Part shown: one piece after another, positions 40,864-50,303 of the stretch | Layout of the letters: the number at the start of each line of letters is the position of its first letter | Numbering within the stretch: the stretch's first letter is position 1 | Source of the DNA: Streptomyces sp. CB00455 | GTDB taxonomy: Bacteria > Actinomycetota > Actinomycetes > Streptomycetales > Streptomycetaceae | Length of the DNA stretch: 64,000 nucleotides | Assembly: GCF_001905445.1 (NCBI RefSeq) | Contig: NZ_LIVQ01000002.1 | Span: forward strand, 930,001-994,000 | Direction of reading: 5' to 3' | Notes under the pieces: model-generated | The model's input: only the letters and a program-made list of their open reading frames with translations | Database searches by the model: none | Told to the model about the DNA's origin: nothing | Translations under genes and position numbers: made by a program

Positions 40864-42455
40864 GAGGTGCCTCCTGCGAGGAGCTTCTGGACGGCCGGGT
40901 CGGTGAGGCCGAGGAGGATGGCGGGCCACAGGCCGGCGAGGACGGTGAGGGCGGCCAGCGGGGTCCAGGCCGCGAACTCGTAGTGCCGGATGTCCGCGAC
41001 GGTGAGCTCGGGACCGGCCTTGGGGTCGCCCATGCAGACGCGCCGGACGACGATCAGGAGGTAGGCGGCGGTCAGCAGGGTGCCGAACGCTCCGACGGCC
41101 ATGTAGGTGAGGAAGGCGGGGCGGGGCAGCCCGTCGGCGGGGTCGAAGGCGCCGAAGAGGGCCAGCATCTCGCCCCAGAAGCCGGCCAGCCCGGGGAGGC
41201 CGAGGGAGGCGACGGCGGCGAAGGCGAGGAGGGCGCCGAGGCGGGGGGCGCGGCCGTAGAGGGCGGCGCCGGTGGCTCCGGAGAGGGTGTCGAGGTCGGC
41301 GGTGCCGTAGCGGTCCTTGAGGGCGCCGACCAGGAAGAAGAGCAGGCCGGTGATCAGGCCGTGGGCGATGTTGGCGAAGAGCGCGCCGTTGACGCCGGTG
41401 GGCGTCATGGACGCGATGCCGAGGAGCACGAAGCCCATGTGGCCGACGGAGGAGTACGCGATGAGGCGCTTGAGGTCGCCCTTGTTCCCCTTGCGGGCCA
41501 GTGCGAGGCAGGCGAGGGACCCGTAGACGATGCCGACGGCGGCGAAGGCGCCCAGGTAGGGGGCGAAGGTGGCCATGCCGTCGGGCGTGACGGGCAGCAG
41601 GATGCGGACGAAGCCGTAGGTGCCCATCTTGAGCAGGACGCCGGCGAGCAGGACGGAGCCCACGGTGGGCGCGGCGGTGTGGGCGTCGGGCAGCCAGCTG
41701 TGCAGCGGCCACATGGGGGTCTTGACGGCGAGGCCGGTGCCGATGGCGAGGACGGCCAGGAGCTGGGTGGTGTGGGTCAGTCCGCGGCCGTTGTCAGAGG
41801 CGAGTGCCACCATGTCGAAAGTGCCGCTGTTCAGGCCGATCAGCAGCAGGCCGATCAGCATGACGACGGAGCCGAGGAGCGTGTAGAGGATGAACTTCCA
41901 GGCGGCGGCCTGCCGCTGAGCGCCGCCCCAGCGGGCGATGAGGAAGTACATCGGGATGAGGACCATCTCGAAGGCGAGGAAGAAGAGCAGCAGGTCGAGG
42001 ACGGCGAAGGTGGCGAGGGTGCCGGATTCGAGGACGAGCAGCAGGGCGACGAAGACCTTCGGGGAGGGGCCCTCGGGGAGCTTGAAGTAGCTGTAGAGCG
42101 CGCAGAGGAAGAACAGCAGCGCGGTCATCAGGAGGAGGGGGAGCGAGATGCCGTCGATGCCGAGGTGGAGCCGGACGTTCAGCGCCGGGATCCAGCTGAT
42201 GTCCGTCGTCGCCTGGAAGCGGGACGGGGCGCCGTGGTCGAAGCCCAGGGTGAGGGCGATCGCCGCGGCGAGGGTGACGCCGGTCACGGTCACGCCGTGG
42301 CGCAGCACCGCCTGCTCGGGGCTGCGGCCCTTGAGGCCGGGCGGGGCCGGCAGGAGCGCCGCGACTGCGCCGAGGAGGGGTGCGGCCACGATGAACGCCA
42401 GAAGGAACTGCATCACGGACGGACTGATATCAATCACGGCTGACTCACGGCTCAC
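40860..42455 (-). CDS. nuoM: NADH-quinone oxidoreductase subunit M
   Basis: Proton-pumping antiporter-like subunit, 531 residues if started at the GTG overlapping the nuoL stop (GTGA). Internal starts at 42437 or 42413 (MQFLLAFIVA) are possible and would give 517-525. Motifs: FEMVLIPMYFLIARWGG, AVKTPMWPLHSWLPDAHTAAPT (conserved Lys near residue 250), and KRLIAYSSVGHMGF. It is coupled to nuoL and nuoN by four-base overlaps. Confidence 0.94.
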   Translation of the reverse strand: MSRESAVIDISPSVMQFLLAFIVAAPLLGAVAALLPAPPGLKGRSPEQAVLRHGVTVTGVTLAAAIALTLGFDHGAPSRFQATTDISWIPALNVRLHLGIDGISLPLLLMTALLFFLCALYSYFKLPEGPSPKVFVALLLVLESGTLATFAVLDLLLFFLAFEMVLIPMYFLIARWGGAQRQAAAWKFILYTLLGSVVMLIGLLLIGLNSGTFDMVALASDNGRGLTHTTQLLAVLAIGTGLAVKTPMWPLHSWLPDAHTAAPTVGSVLLAGVLLKMGTYGFVRILLPVTPDGMATFAPYLGAFAAVGIVYGSLACLALARKGNKGDLKRLIAYSSVGHMGFVLLGIASMTPTGVNGALFANIAHGLITGLLFFLVGALKDRYGTADLDTLSGATGAALYGRAPRLGALLAFAAVASLGLPGLAGFWGEMLALFGAFDPADGLPRPAFLTYMAVGAFGTLLTAAYLLIVVRRVCMGDPKAGPELTVADIRHYEFAAWTPLAALTVLAGLWPAILLGLTDPAVQKLLAGGTS

Positions 42456-44500
42456 GATCCGGCGTTGACGTTGGCGAGGACGGCGGTGGCGATCGCCAGG
42501 ACCACGGCGCCGGCGAGCAGGGCGCTCAGGTAGCTCTGCACGTTGCCGGTCTGGGCGCGGCGTACGAGGCTGCCGAGCAGCCGGGGACCGGCGCCCGCGC
42601 CGCGGACGTAGGTGTCCACGACCTCGCGGTCGAGGAAGCGGACCAGGGTCGCGGCCGCGCGGACGGGGCGGACGAAGAGCCGGTCGTAGACGGCGTCGAG
42701 GTGGAAGCCGTCGGCGGCGTGGCGGTGGAGCGGGCCGAGGAGGGCGCGTCCGGGGTCGGGGGCGGCGCCCGCGGGGACGGCGGGGTGCTCGTGGGTGACC
42801 TCGCCGACTTCGGGGGTCTCCGCCGCCGATTCGGCGGCGGCGGTGGCGGCGGACACTGCGGCGGCGACGGCGGCGGGCTGGTCGGCCACCGCTCCGGCGG
42901 CGGGGCCGACCGCCACGGGGGCGGTCCCGGTCTTCGCCTCGGCGCGCTGCCAGAGGGCGTAGGTGAGCAGGGCGCCGATGGCCGCGGCTCCGGTGCCGAG
43001 GACCGAGGTGGCCAGGGTCGGGGTGAGCTGCCCGCCGTCGAACCAGTCGGCGAGGGGGGCCGCCGCGAGGCCGAGGCCGACGGACGGGACGGCCAGCAGC
43101 CACAGCACGCCGGTCATGGCGATGGGCTCCTTGCCGTGGTCGGGGGCGGCGGCGCCCCGGCCGCGGAAGGCCATCAGCCACAGCCGGGTGGCGTAGGCGG
43201 CCGTGAGCAGCGCGGTCAGTACGCCCGCGACCAGAACGACCCAGCCGGCGGCGCCGGGTGCGAAGTCCGAGTGCCCGGTGGCGGCGTGCTCGGCGGCGAC
43301 GAGGACGGCTTCCTTGGAGAAGAAGCCGGCGAAGGGCGGGATCGCGACGAGCGCGAGCAGCCCGATCGTCATCGTCCAGAAGGCATCGGGGATGCGCTTG
43401 GCCAGGCCGCCCGTCCGGGACATGGCGGCCAGGGAGTTCGTCCCGGCGGCGTGGATGATGACGCCCGCCCCGAGGAACAGCAGTGCCTTGAAGGCGCCGT
43501 GGGACATGAGGTGGAAGACGGCGGCGCCGCGGTCGCCGACGGCCAGCGCGCCGGTCATGTAGCCGAGCTGACCGACGGTGGAGTAGGCGAGTACCCGCTT
43601 GATGTCGTCCTGGGCCAGGGCGGCGAGGCCGGATCCCACCATCGTGACGGCCGCCATGACGGCCATGACCACCAGCGCGGCGCGGGAGGCCGCGAAGACG
43701 GGGAGGAGACGGGCGATGAAGTAGACGCCGGCGGCGACCATCGTCGCGGCGTGGATCAGCGCGGAGACCGGCGTGGGGCCGGCCATGGCGTCCGGGAGCC
43801 AGGTGTGCAGCGGGAACTGCGCGGATTTGCCGGCGACTCCGGCGAGGAGCAGCAGGGCGACGAGCGTCGGCCGGTCGAGTCCGCCCGCGGCGACGGTGCC
43901 CAGGATCTTGGTGATCTGGAAGGACCCGGCGTCGGTGGCGAGCGCGAACAGGCCGATGAGGAAGGGGACGTCGCCGAGCTTCGTGACGAGGAATGCCTTG
44001 AGGGAGGCGGAGCGGGCCGCCTCGGTCTCCCAGTAGTGCCCCACCAGGAAGTACGAACAGATGCCCATGACCTCCCAGCCGACCAGCAGCACCATCAGGT
44101 CGCCCGAGTAGACGACGAGCAGCATGGCGGAGGTGAACAGGGAGACCAGAGCGGCGTACGACGGGTAGCGCGGGTCATCGCGGAGGTACGCCGTCGAGTA
44201 GATCTGGACGCAGGTGGCGACGACCCCGACGACGACGGCGACCAGCACGGCGAAGCCGTCCAGGTGGAGCGAGAGCTCGATGGGCACCGAGCCGGTCGGG
44301 GTCAGTTCGGTGGCGGCGTCGATGGTCTTGCCGCCGCCCTGGCGGATGGCGACGACGACGGCCAGTACGGCCGCGCCGAGCGTCGGCAGGAGGGCGAGCG
44401 GCCGGACGAAGCCGGGGGCGGTGCGGCCGAGGAGCAGTCCCGCCACGGCGCCCAGGAAGGGCAGGAGGGGGGCCAGGACGGCGAGGGTCGTGGTGCTCAC
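42452..44500 (-). CDS. nuoL: NADH-quinone oxidoreductase subunit L
   Basis: Largest antiporter-like subunit with the lateral helix, 682 residues. Conserved segments: [18 protein letters not shown] (Glu of the first half-channel), [31 protein letters not shown], and [15 protein letters not shown]. The region around residues 510-580 is Ala/Val/Pro-rich and longer than in typical NuoL, between the last core helix and the lateral helix. ATG at 44500 overlaps the nuoK stop. Confidence 0.95.
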   Translation of the reverse strand: MSTTTLAVLAPLLPFLGAVAGLLLGRTAPGFVRPLALLPTLGAAVLAVVVAIRQGGGKTIDAATELTPTGSVPIELSLHLDGFAVLVAVVVGVVATCVQIYSTAYLRDDPRYPSYAALVSLFTSAMLLVVYSGDLMVLLVGWEVMGICSYFLVGHYWETEAARSASLKAFLVTKLGDVPFLIGLFALATDAGSFQITKILGTVAAGGLDRPTLVALLLLAGVAGKSAQFPLHTWLPDAMAGPTPVSALIHAATMVAAGVYFIARLLPVFAASRAALVVMAVMAAVTMVGSGLAALAQDDIKRVLAYSTVGQLGYMTGALAVGDRGAAVFHLMSHGAFKALLFLGAGVIIHAAGTNSLAAMSRTGGLAKRIPDAFWTMTIGLLALVAIPPFAGFFSKEAVLVAAEHAATGHSDFAPGAAGWVVLVAGVLTALLTAAYATRLWLMAFRGRGAAAPDHGKEPIAMTGVLWLLAVPSVGLGLAAAPLADWFDGGQLTPTLATSVLGTGAAAIGALLTYALWQRAEAKTGTAPVAVGPAAGAVADQPAAVAAAVSAATAAAESAAETPEVGEVTHEHPAVPAGAAPDPGRALLGPLHRHAADGFHLDAVYDRLFVRPVRAAATLVRFLDREVVDTYVRGAGAGPRLLGSLVRRAQTGNVQSYLSALLAGAVVLAIATAVLANVNAGS

Positions 44501-44898
44501 GCGGCGACCTCCGGCCGGGCGGTGCCGGCGCTGCTGCTGTCGGTGCCGGGGCCGGGGCCGGTACTGGTGCCGGTGGCCTGGTCGGACTCGTGGCTTTCGG
44601 CGGTGTCACGGAGCCGGTCGATGTCCGAGGTGCCCCGGTTGCGGTACACCATCAGCACGATGGCGAGGCCGATGCCGATCTCGGCGGCGGCGATGGCGAT
44701 GGTGAAGAGGGTGAGGGCCTGGCCGGCGTGCAGGGTGTCGCGCAGCCAGACGTCGAAGGCCACCAGGTTGAGGTTGACGGCGTTGAGCATCAGCTCGACG
44801 GACATCAGGACCAGGATGGCGTTGCGGCGGGCAAGGACGCCGTACAGGCCCGTGCAGAAGACGAGCGCCGCGAGGACGGCGGGGTAGGCGAGGTGCAT
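44497..44898 (-). CDS. nuoK: NADH-quinone oxidoreductase subunit K
   Basis: Small three-helix membrane subunit of the E-channel. It is 133 residues, longer than the usual 100 because of a C-terminal tail from about residue 98 rich in Asp/Ser/Gly. The core [17 protein letters not shown] and [13 protein letters not shown] carry the two buried Glu residues. ATG at 44898 overlaps the nuoJ stop (ATGA). Confidence 0.95.
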   Translation of the reverse strand: MHLAYPAVLAALVFCTGLYGVLARRNAILVLMSVELMLNAVNLNLVAFDVWLRDTLHAGQALTLFTIAIAAAEIGIGLAIVLMVYRNRGTSDIDRLRDTAESHESDQATGTSTGPGPGTDSSSAGTARPEVAA

Positions 44899-45521
44899 CA
44901 GCGCTGCCCCTTGTCACGGGCGTCGGCGGGGTCGTTCCTGCGGGACAGCACGATGGCGCCGATCAGGGCCGCGAGGAGGAGGACGGAGAGGGCTTCGAAG
45001 GGCAGCACCCAGTGCTGGAAGAGGATCTCGCCGGAGACCTTCGTGGAGCCCTGGACCGGGCCGTCGAGGTCGATCCAGGTCGTGCGGAAGGCGTCGACGA
45101 CGACCCAGACGAGCGCGGCGGCCGCGACGACGGCGACGCCCAGCGCGAGTGGGCGGTTGCCGGAGTCGGCGTCCGGGGAGCGGCCGATGGGGGCCTTGGT
45201 CAGCATCAGCCCGAAGAGGAGGAGGACGACCACGGAACCGAGGTAGATCAGGACCTGGACCCAGGCGATGAACTCGGCGGTGAGCAGGAGGTACTCGACG
45301 GCGATGCCGCCGAGCGCGACGACCAGCCAGAGGGCGGCGTGCACGAGCTGCCTGGTGGTCACCGTGACGAGGGCCGCGCCGAGGGTGGCGAGGCCGACGA
45401 GCACGAAGGCGATCTCGACTCCCGTCGGGGAGAGGAAGCCGGGTCCTGGCCCTTGGGCCGCGGGAGCGGTGGTGGCGGCAGCGGCAGCCGAGGTGGCGGC
45501 CGCGAGGTGGGCGCTGAGCAT
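44898..45521 (-). CDS. nuoJ: NADH-quinone oxidoreductase subunit J
   Basis: Five-helix membrane subunit, 207 residues. The conserved pi-bulge helix 3 region [26 protein letters not shown] is clear. The N-terminus (about 35 residues) is Ala-rich before the first helix. It overlaps both neighbours: stop with nuoK start, start with the nuoI stop. Confidence 0.94.
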   Translation of the reverse strand: MLSAHLAAATSAAAAATTAPAAQGPGPGFLSPTGVEIAFVLVGLATLGAALVTVTTRQLVHAALWLVVALGGIAVEYLLLTAEFIAWVQVLIYLGSVVVLLLFGLMLTKAPIGRSPDADSGNRPLALGVAVVAAAALVWVVVDAFRTTWIDLDGPVQGSTKVSGEILFQHWVLPFEALSVLLLAALIGAIVLSRRNDPADARDKGQR

Positions 45522-46435
45522 CAGGCGGAGCCTCCGGCCGGGGAGTCGGGAGTACCGGGGGCGCCGGGGCCGGGGGTGCTCGGGTCGGGGGTGGCCTGGC
45601 CCGGCGTGCTGGGGCCCGGCGTGCTCGGGTCGGGTCCGGGCGTGGCCGGACCCGGGGTGGCCGAACCAGGCGCCGCCGAGCCCGGGGTGGGCGAGCCCGG
45701 CGTGGCCTGGCCCGGAGTGGGCGAGCCCGGGGTGGGCGAGCCCGGGGTGGGCGAGCCCGGAGTGGGCGAGCCCGGAGTGGCCGGACCCGGAGTGGGCGGA
45801 CCCGGAGTGGGCGAGCCCGGAGTGGCCGGACCCGGAGTGGGCGAGCCCGGAGTGGCCGGACCCGGAGTGGCCGGGTCTGGGGAGGGGGTGGGGGGTTGGG
45901 GGGCGGCGGCTGCTGCTGCGGCTTCGGCCTTCTCCGCGGCCTTGCGGGCGGCGGCGATCTCCTTCGGCTCCTCGGCGGCAGGGTCCAGGGCGGGCGGGGC
46001 CGGGACGGTCCACATCCACTCGCGGAGCTTGTCCCGCTCGTGCGTCAGCTCGTGGATGTCGGTCTCCGCGTACTCGAACTCCGGCGACCAGAAGAGGGCG
46101 TCGAACGGGCACACCTCGATGCAGATGCCGCAGTACATGCACAGGGAGAAGTCGATGGCGAAACGGTCGAGGACGTTGCGGCTGCGCTCGCGGCCACCGG
46201 GGGTGGAGGCCGGCACCGTCTCCTTGTGGGAGTCGATGTAGATGCACCAGTCGGGGCACTCACGAGCGCACAGCATGCAGACCGTGCAGTTCTCTTCGAA
46301 CAGGCCGATGACCCCGCGGCTGCGGGGCGGGAGCTGGGGCTGGACCTCGGGGTACTGGGCGGTGTGCGAGCGCTTCGTCATGGTGCGCAGCGTCACGGCC
46401 AGGCCCTTGGCGAGGCCGGATCCGGGGATGGGCAT
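45521..46435 (-). CDS. nuoI: NADH-quinone oxidoreductase subunit I with repeat-built C-terminal tail
   Basis: Ferredoxin-like subunit with two [4Fe-4S] clusters in the peripheral arm, 304 residues. Both cluster motifs are intact: C50/C53/C56/C60 ([12 protein letters not shown]) and C99/C102/C105/C109 ([12 protein letters not shown]). From about residue 185 to the end it carries a tail of Pro-Gly-Ser/Pro/Gln-Ala/Pro-Thr pentapeptides (for example [15 protein letters not shown]) not found in ordinary NuoI of about 200 residues. The tail is encoded by 15-bp tandem repeats at 45590-45880. The ATG overlaps the nuoH stop (TGATG). Confidence 0.93.
   Translation of the reverse strand: MPIPGSGLAKGLAVTLRTMTKRSHTAQYPEVQPQLPPRSRGVIGLFEENCTVCMLCARECPDWCIYIDSHKETVPASTPGGRERSRNVLDRFAIDFSLCMYCGICIEVCPFDALFWSPEFEYAETDIHELTHERDKLREWMWTVPAPPALDPAAEEPKEIAAARKAAEKAEAAAAAAAPQPPTPSPDPATPGPATPGSPTPGPATPGSPTPGPPTPGPATPGSPTPGSPTPGSPTPGSPTPGQATPGSPTPGSAAPGSATPGPATPGPDPSTPGPSTPGQATPDPSTPGPGAPGTPDSPAGGSA
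45590..45880. repeat. 15-bp tandem repeat array within nuoI
   Basis: About 19 degenerate 15-bp units of the type GAGCCCGGAGTGGGC or GACCCGGAGTGGCCG. They keep the frame and encode the T/S-P-G tail of NuoI. There are no unique spacers, so it is not a CRISPR array. Confidence 0.9.
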
Positions 46436-47403
46436 CAGTTGATCGCCACCTTCACGATGCCGGTGAGCGCGATCTGGGCGAGCGCGAGCGGGATGAGGAC
46501 GGTCCAGGCGAGCTTCTGGAGCTGGTCCTCGCGCAGTCGCGGATAGCTCACGCGGAGCCAGATCACGACGAACGCGAGGATCGCGGTCTTGAGCAGGGTC
46601 CAGACCCAGCCGAGGCCGTCGGCGCCGAGGGGGCCGTGCCAGCCGCCGAGGAACAGGACGGTGGTGAGGGCGCAGAGGACGACGATGCCGGCGTACTCGG
46701 CGAGGAGGAACAGCGCGAAGCGCAGGCCGGTGTACTCGGTGTACGCGCCGAAGATGATCTCGGAGTCGGCCACGGGCATGTCGAAGGGGGGCCGCTGCAG
46801 TTCGGCGAGGCCGGCGGTGAAGAAGACGAGGGCGCCGACGATCTGCCAGGGCAGCCACCACCACTGGAAGCCCTCGACGATGCCGGGGAGGGAGACCGTC
46901 CCGGCGGCCATGGCCACCGAGGCGGCGGCGAGCAGCATGGGCAGCTCGTAGGCGAGCAGCTGGGCGGCGGTGCGCAGGCCGCCGAGCAGGGAGAACTTGT
47001 TCGCGGAGGCCCAGCCGGCCATGAGGGAGCCGAGGACTCCGATGCCCATGACGGCGAGCACGAAGAACAGACCGGCGTCGATGGCCTGGCCGACGGCGCC
47101 TTCGCCCGGGCCGATCGGGATCGCGAGGAGGACGAGGAGGTACGGGAGCAGGGCGACGGCGGGGGCGAGCTGGAAGATACGGCGGTCGGCGTTGGCCGGG
47201 ACGATGTCTTCCTTCTGCGCGAACTTCACGCCGTCGGCGACGAGCTGGGCCCAGCCGTGGAAGCCGCCCGCGTACATGGGGCCCAGGCGGCCCTGCATGT
47301 GCGCCATCACCTTGTGCTCGGTCTGTCCGACGACGAGCGGGAGCACGAGGAAGACGGCGAAGACGACGATCAGTCGCAGGGCGACGTCGAGGACGTCGTT
47401 CAC
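46435..47403 (-). CDS. nuoH: NADH-quinone oxidoreductase subunit H
   Basis: Membrane subunit that anchors the peripheral arm and forms part of the quinone channel, 322 residues, 8 helices. Conserved: the [17 protein letters not shown]-terminal loop, [34 protein letters not shown] (Glu-rich cytoplasmic loop), and [19 protein letters not shown]. The GTG start overlaps the nuoC stop (GTGA). Confidence 0.95.
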   Translation of the reverse strand: MNDVLDVALRLIVVFAVFLVLPLVVGQTEHKVMAHMQGRLGPMYAGGFHGWAQLVADGVKFAQKEDIVPANADRRIFQLAPAVALLPYLLVLLAIPIGPGEGAVGQAIDAGLFFVLAVMGIGVLGSLMAGWASANKFSLLGGLRTAAQLLAYELPMLLAAASVAMAAGTVSLPGIVEGFQWWWLPWQIVGALVFFTAGLAELQRPPFDMPVADSEIIFGAYTEYTGLRFALFLLAEYAGIVVLCALTTVLFLGGWHGPLGADGLGWVWTLLKTAILAFVVIWLRVSYPRLREDQLQKLAWTVLIPLALAQIALTGIVKVAIN

Positions 47404-49052
47404 GCGTCGCCTCCGTTGTCGGTGGTGGGCCGGTCGCCTGCGGCGGGCCCGGCGGTGGGGGTGGGTGGTGCGTCGGCCCGCCGGCGCGCCTCCGGCGCGG
47501 GGGCCGGGGTCTCGGACCCCGGGTCGGCCGGTTCTTCGGGGGCAGGGGCCGGCGCTGCCGGGGCCGGGGTCGCGGGGCCCTCGTCCGCCGGGGCGGGAGC
47601 GTCGGGCTGCGGCTGCTGCGAGGGGGTCCGGGCGTCCTCGTTCACCGGTGCCGGGGTCGGCGCTGCCGGGGCCGCGGGGACTTCTCCCGCCGAGGCAGGA
47701 GCGTCGGCCTGCGGCCGCTCCGACGGGGGCGGGGGTGTGGGCGTGGGGTCCTCGGCCCCCGGGGACGGCGCCGACGTGGACGGCGCCACGATCGCAGGGC
47801 CCTCGTCCGCCGGGGCGGGAGCGTCGGCCTGCGGCTGCTGCGAGGGGGTCGGGGCGTCCTCGTTCACCGGTGCCGGGGTCGGCGCTGCCGGGGCCGGGCC
47901 CGCGGGGGACTCGGCTGCCGGGGTCGTAGTCGCGGGGGGCTCGGTGGCCGGGGCGTCGGCGGTGGCCGCGGGGTTCGGCGGGAGCGAGGGGGTGGCGGGC
48001 TGCGGGTCTTCGAAAGCGGGCTTCGGGTTGTGCCAGGGGGCGTCCGAGCCGGCTCCCGTCGAGGGGGTACGGCGCGGCCCGGCCCCGGGGGCCGTCGCTT
48101 CCGGCGGGTTGGCCTGGCTCGCGGAGCCGGCCGCCGCCGAGCGGGTGCGGCGGGGCGGCCGGGGGGCGGCCTCCGGGGGCGGCGTCGCCGACGGGGCCGG
48201 CGTCGCGGGCGCTTCCGGATGCGGGGGCGTGCCCTCGGCCTGGCTCGCGGAGCCGGCCGCCGCCGAGCGGGTGCGGCGGGGCGGGCGGGATGCGGCCTCC
48301 GGGGGCGGCGTCGCCGACGGGGCCGGCGTCGCGGGGGCGCCGGCCTGCGGGAGCTGGGTGGCCGAGCCCTCCGTGGTGGAGCGGGTGCGGCGGGGTGGGG
48401 CGCCTTCGCGGGGGGTGCGCGGGGCGGCGCCGGCGGCTCGGGGGGTGCGGGCGGGGCGGGCGGGGGCCGGGGGGAGCTGGCCCTTCATCGGGCCCCAGTC
48501 GTTGGGGTCCGGGACGCCCGGCGGGAGCATCTGGCGGCGCTTCGGACCATCGGAGTCCGCGCCCTCGCCCGGCTCCTTGGCGCCGGGCCACGCCTTGGCG
48601 ACCCGCGCGGCCAGGACGAAGTCCTTGCGCAGCGGATGGCCTTCGAAGTTCTCCGGCAGGAGCAGGGGCACGAGGTTCGGGTGGTCGGTGAAGGTCACGC
48701 CGAACATCTCGAAGGTCTCCCGCTCGTGCCACGCCGCCCCCGCGTAGACGGAGACGGCCGAGGGCAGGGAGGGGGCGCCGTGCGGGACGGTCGTGCGCAG
48801 CATGAGCCGGCGTACGCGGTGGTTCTCCAGCGAGACGACGTGCGCGCAGACGCGGAAGCCGGTGCCGGGCTCGTCCACGGCGCTCAGCCAGTCGAAGAAG
48901 GTGCAGCCCAGCTTGTCCCGGGCGATCTCCAGGGAGGAGATCCAGGAGCCGGCCGGGACGTCCACCGTGAGGAGTTCGTAGGAGGACGAGCCCACGGCCT
49001 CCTCGCCGAAGACCGCCGCCGCCGCGTCGGGAAGGGAGTCGTAGAGGTTCAT
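47400..49052 (-). CDS. nuoC: NADH-quinone oxidoreductase subunit C with ~350-residue disordered tail
   Basis: Peripheral-arm subunit, 550 residues in total. The NuoC core is residues 1 to about 195: [17 protein letters not shown], then [18 protein letters not shown] and [14 protein letters not shown] are classic 30-kDa subunit signatures. Residues about 196-550 are Pro/Ala/Thr/Ser/Glu-rich with repeated blocks ([17 protein letters not shown] twice; [11 protein letters not shown] followed by TPSQQPQ twice). It is not a NuoD fusion: no 49-kDa motifs occur. ATG at 49052 overlaps the nuoB stop. The reading frame is unbroken, so the tail is probably translated. Confidence 0.9.
   Translation of the reverse strand: MNLYDSLPDAAAAVFGEEAVGSSSYELLTVDVPAGSWISSLEIARDKLGCTFFDWLSAVDEPGTGFRVCAHVVSLENHRVRRLMLRTTVPHGAPSLPSAVSVYAGAAWHERETFEMFGVTFTDHPNLVPLLLPENFEGHPLRKDFVLAARVAKAWPGAKEPGEGADSDGPKRRQMLPPGVPDPNDWGPMKGQLPPAPARPARTPRAAGAAPRTPREGAPPRRTRSTTEGSATQLPQAGAPATPAPSATPPPEAASRPPRRTRSAAAGSASQAEGTPPHPEAPATPAPSATPPPEAAPRPPRRTRSAAAGSASQANPPEATAPGAGPRRTPSTGAGSDAPWHNPKPAFEDPQPATPSLPPNPAATADAPATEPPATTTPAAESPAGPAPAAPTPAPVNEDAPTPSQQPQADAPAPADEGPAIVAPSTSAPSPGAEDPTPTPPPPSERPQADAPASAGEVPAAPAAPTPAPVNEDARTPSQQPQPDAPAPADEGPATPAPAAPAPAPEEPADPGSETPAPAPEARRRADAPPTPTAGPAAGDRPTTDNGGDA
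47575..47897. repeat. 100-bp direct repeats in nuoC tail (distal pair)
   Basis: 47575-47674 and 47798-47897 are about 100-bp near-identical direct repeats (containing GCTGCGAGGGGGTC and CGTCCTCGTTCACCGG) separated by 123 bp; a third, diverged copy lies between them. Frame is conserved. Confidence 0.85.
48111..48335. repeat. 99-bp direct repeats in nuoC tail (proximal pair)
   Basis: 48111-48209 and 48237-48335 are near-identical 99-bp units (starting GGCCTGGCTCGCGGAGCC), a multiple of three, encoding the [17 protein letters not shown] blocks. A shorter third relative lies at 48336-48400. Confidence 0.85.
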
Positions 49053-49759
49053 GCGCCGGCCCCCGCTGTGGGTGCGGGCGGGGGCGTGACCAGACCGCTG
49101 GTCAGCTGTCCCACGGACGGGCCGGTCGCGTAGCGCTCGGCCAGCGACTCGCGCGCGATCTTCTCCTGGAGCTTGAGGATGCCCTGGAGCAGCGCCTCCG
49201 GGCGTGGCGGGCAGCCGGGGACGTAGACGTCGACGGGGATGATCTGGTCGACGCCCTTCGTCACCGAGTACGAGTCCCAGTACGGGCCGCCGCAGTTGGA
49301 GCAGGCGCCGAAGGAGATGACGTACTTGGGCTCCGGCATCTGCTCGTAGAGCCGCTTCACGGCCGGTGCCATCTTGTCCGTGACCGTCCCGGAGACGATC
49401 ATCAGGTCCGCCTGGCGGGGGCCCGGCGCGAAGGGGATGACACCGAGACGGATGAAGTCGTGACGGGCCATCGACGCGGCGATGAACTCGATCGCGCAGC
49501 AGGCGAGGCCGAAGTTGAAGACCCACAGGCTGTACCGGCGGCCCCAGTTCAGGACCACCTTCATCGGCTCGGGGGCCAGGCGCGAGAGCACGCCCAGGCG
49601 CCGGGGCTCCGGGAGCGGCTGGGGCTCGGCGGGCGTCCGGGCGGCGGACCGGCTTGCGGCTCCGCCCGCTGCCTGAGCCGCCCGAGCTGCCGTCTGGGCT
49701 GCCGTCTGGGCCGTTCGGTCCGCCGTTTGGTCCGCCGTTCGGTCCGGTGTCACGTCCAT
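49049..49759 (-). CDS. nuoB: NADH-quinone oxidoreductase subunit B with N-terminal extension
   Basis: Carries the terminal [4Fe-4S] cluster N2, 236 residues. Ligands are intact: tandem Cys in [10 protein letters not shown] (C87/C88), FGACSNCGG and [12 protein letters not shown]. About 50 extra residues precede the core: [18 protein letters not shown] and further Ala/Thr/Gln repeats, from a tract of GTCCGCCGTT/GTCTGGGCTGCC repeats at 49688-49750. The ATG lies 10 bp inside nuoA. Cluster N2 normally faces NuoD, which this locus lacks. Confidence 0.93.
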   Translation of the reverse strand: MDVTPDRTADQTADRTAQTAAQTAARAAQAAGGAASRSAARTPAEPQPLPEPRRLGVLSRLAPEPMKVVLNWGRRYSLWVFNFGLACCAIEFIAASMARHDFIRLGVIPFAPGPRQADLMIVSGTVTDKMAPAVKRLYEQMPEPKYVISFGACSNCGGPYWDSYSVTKGVDQIIPVDVYVPGCPPRPEALLQGILKLQEKIARESLAERYATGPSVGQLTSGLVTPPPAPTAGAGA

Positions 49760-50157
49760 TCGAGGACGCCCTTCTTGTACGCATAGAGCAGGCCGACGGC
49801 CAGGAAACCGAGGAAGACGAACATCTCCACCAGCGTCGTGGCGCCGTAACCGGCGGCGGCGAAGACCGTCGCCCACGGGAACAGGAAGATCGAGTCGACG
49901 GCGAAGATGACGTAGAGGAAGGCGTAGACGTAGTAGCGGACCTGGGTGTGTGCCCAGCCCTCGCCGACGGGGTCGACGCCGCATTCGTACGTCAGCAGCT
50001 TCTCGGGGGTCGGGACCACGGGCCGCAGCAGGCGGCCCGCGCCGAAGGCCACGGCGACGAAGAGCACACCGAGGAGGGCGAGCAGGCCGACGACCGAATA
50101 ACTCCGGAAGTAGTCCGCCGCGAGCACGGTTGCGGTCGATACCGTTGGTTCTGGCAC
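49750..50157 (-). CDS. nuoA: NADH-quinone oxidoreductase subunit A
   Basis: Three-helix membrane subunit and first gene of this nuo series, 135 residues. Conserved motif [14 protein letters not shown] and the acidic helix [12 protein letters not shown] are present. The GTG at 50157 is favoured because AGGA lies 6 nt upstream; GTG at 50181 is an alternative. A TAGACT box on minus (50207-50212) may be its promoter's -10. The kinase gene at 50304 is divergent. Confidence 0.94.
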   Translation of the reverse strand: MPEPTVSTATVLAADYFRSYSVVGLLALLGVLFVAVAFGAGRLLRPVVPTPEKLLTYECGVDPVGEGWAHTQVRYYVYAFLYVIFAVDSIFLFPWATVFAAAGYGATTLVEMFVFLGFLAVGLLYAYKKGVLEWT

Positions 50158-50303
50158 GTCCGTTCCTCGCTCCTCGGTCACTGTCGACGATCTGGTACAG
50201 GCGGGAGTCTAGGGCCTGCCTCACACGGGGGGGGTTATCCCCCGTTCACAGCACCCCGGCCACCCCATGGCATCGGCGGACGGGCCTTGGCAGGCTGTGC
50301 CGC

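Noticed and set aside
45590..45880. CRISPR-like repeat array
   Set aside because: The 15-bp units are contiguous without spacers, keep the nuoI frame and encode a peptide repeat; no cas genes are near.
47400..49052. NuoCD fusion
   Set aside because: The long NuoC tail has none of the 49-kDa subunit motifs and is low complexity, so it does not supply the missing NuoD.
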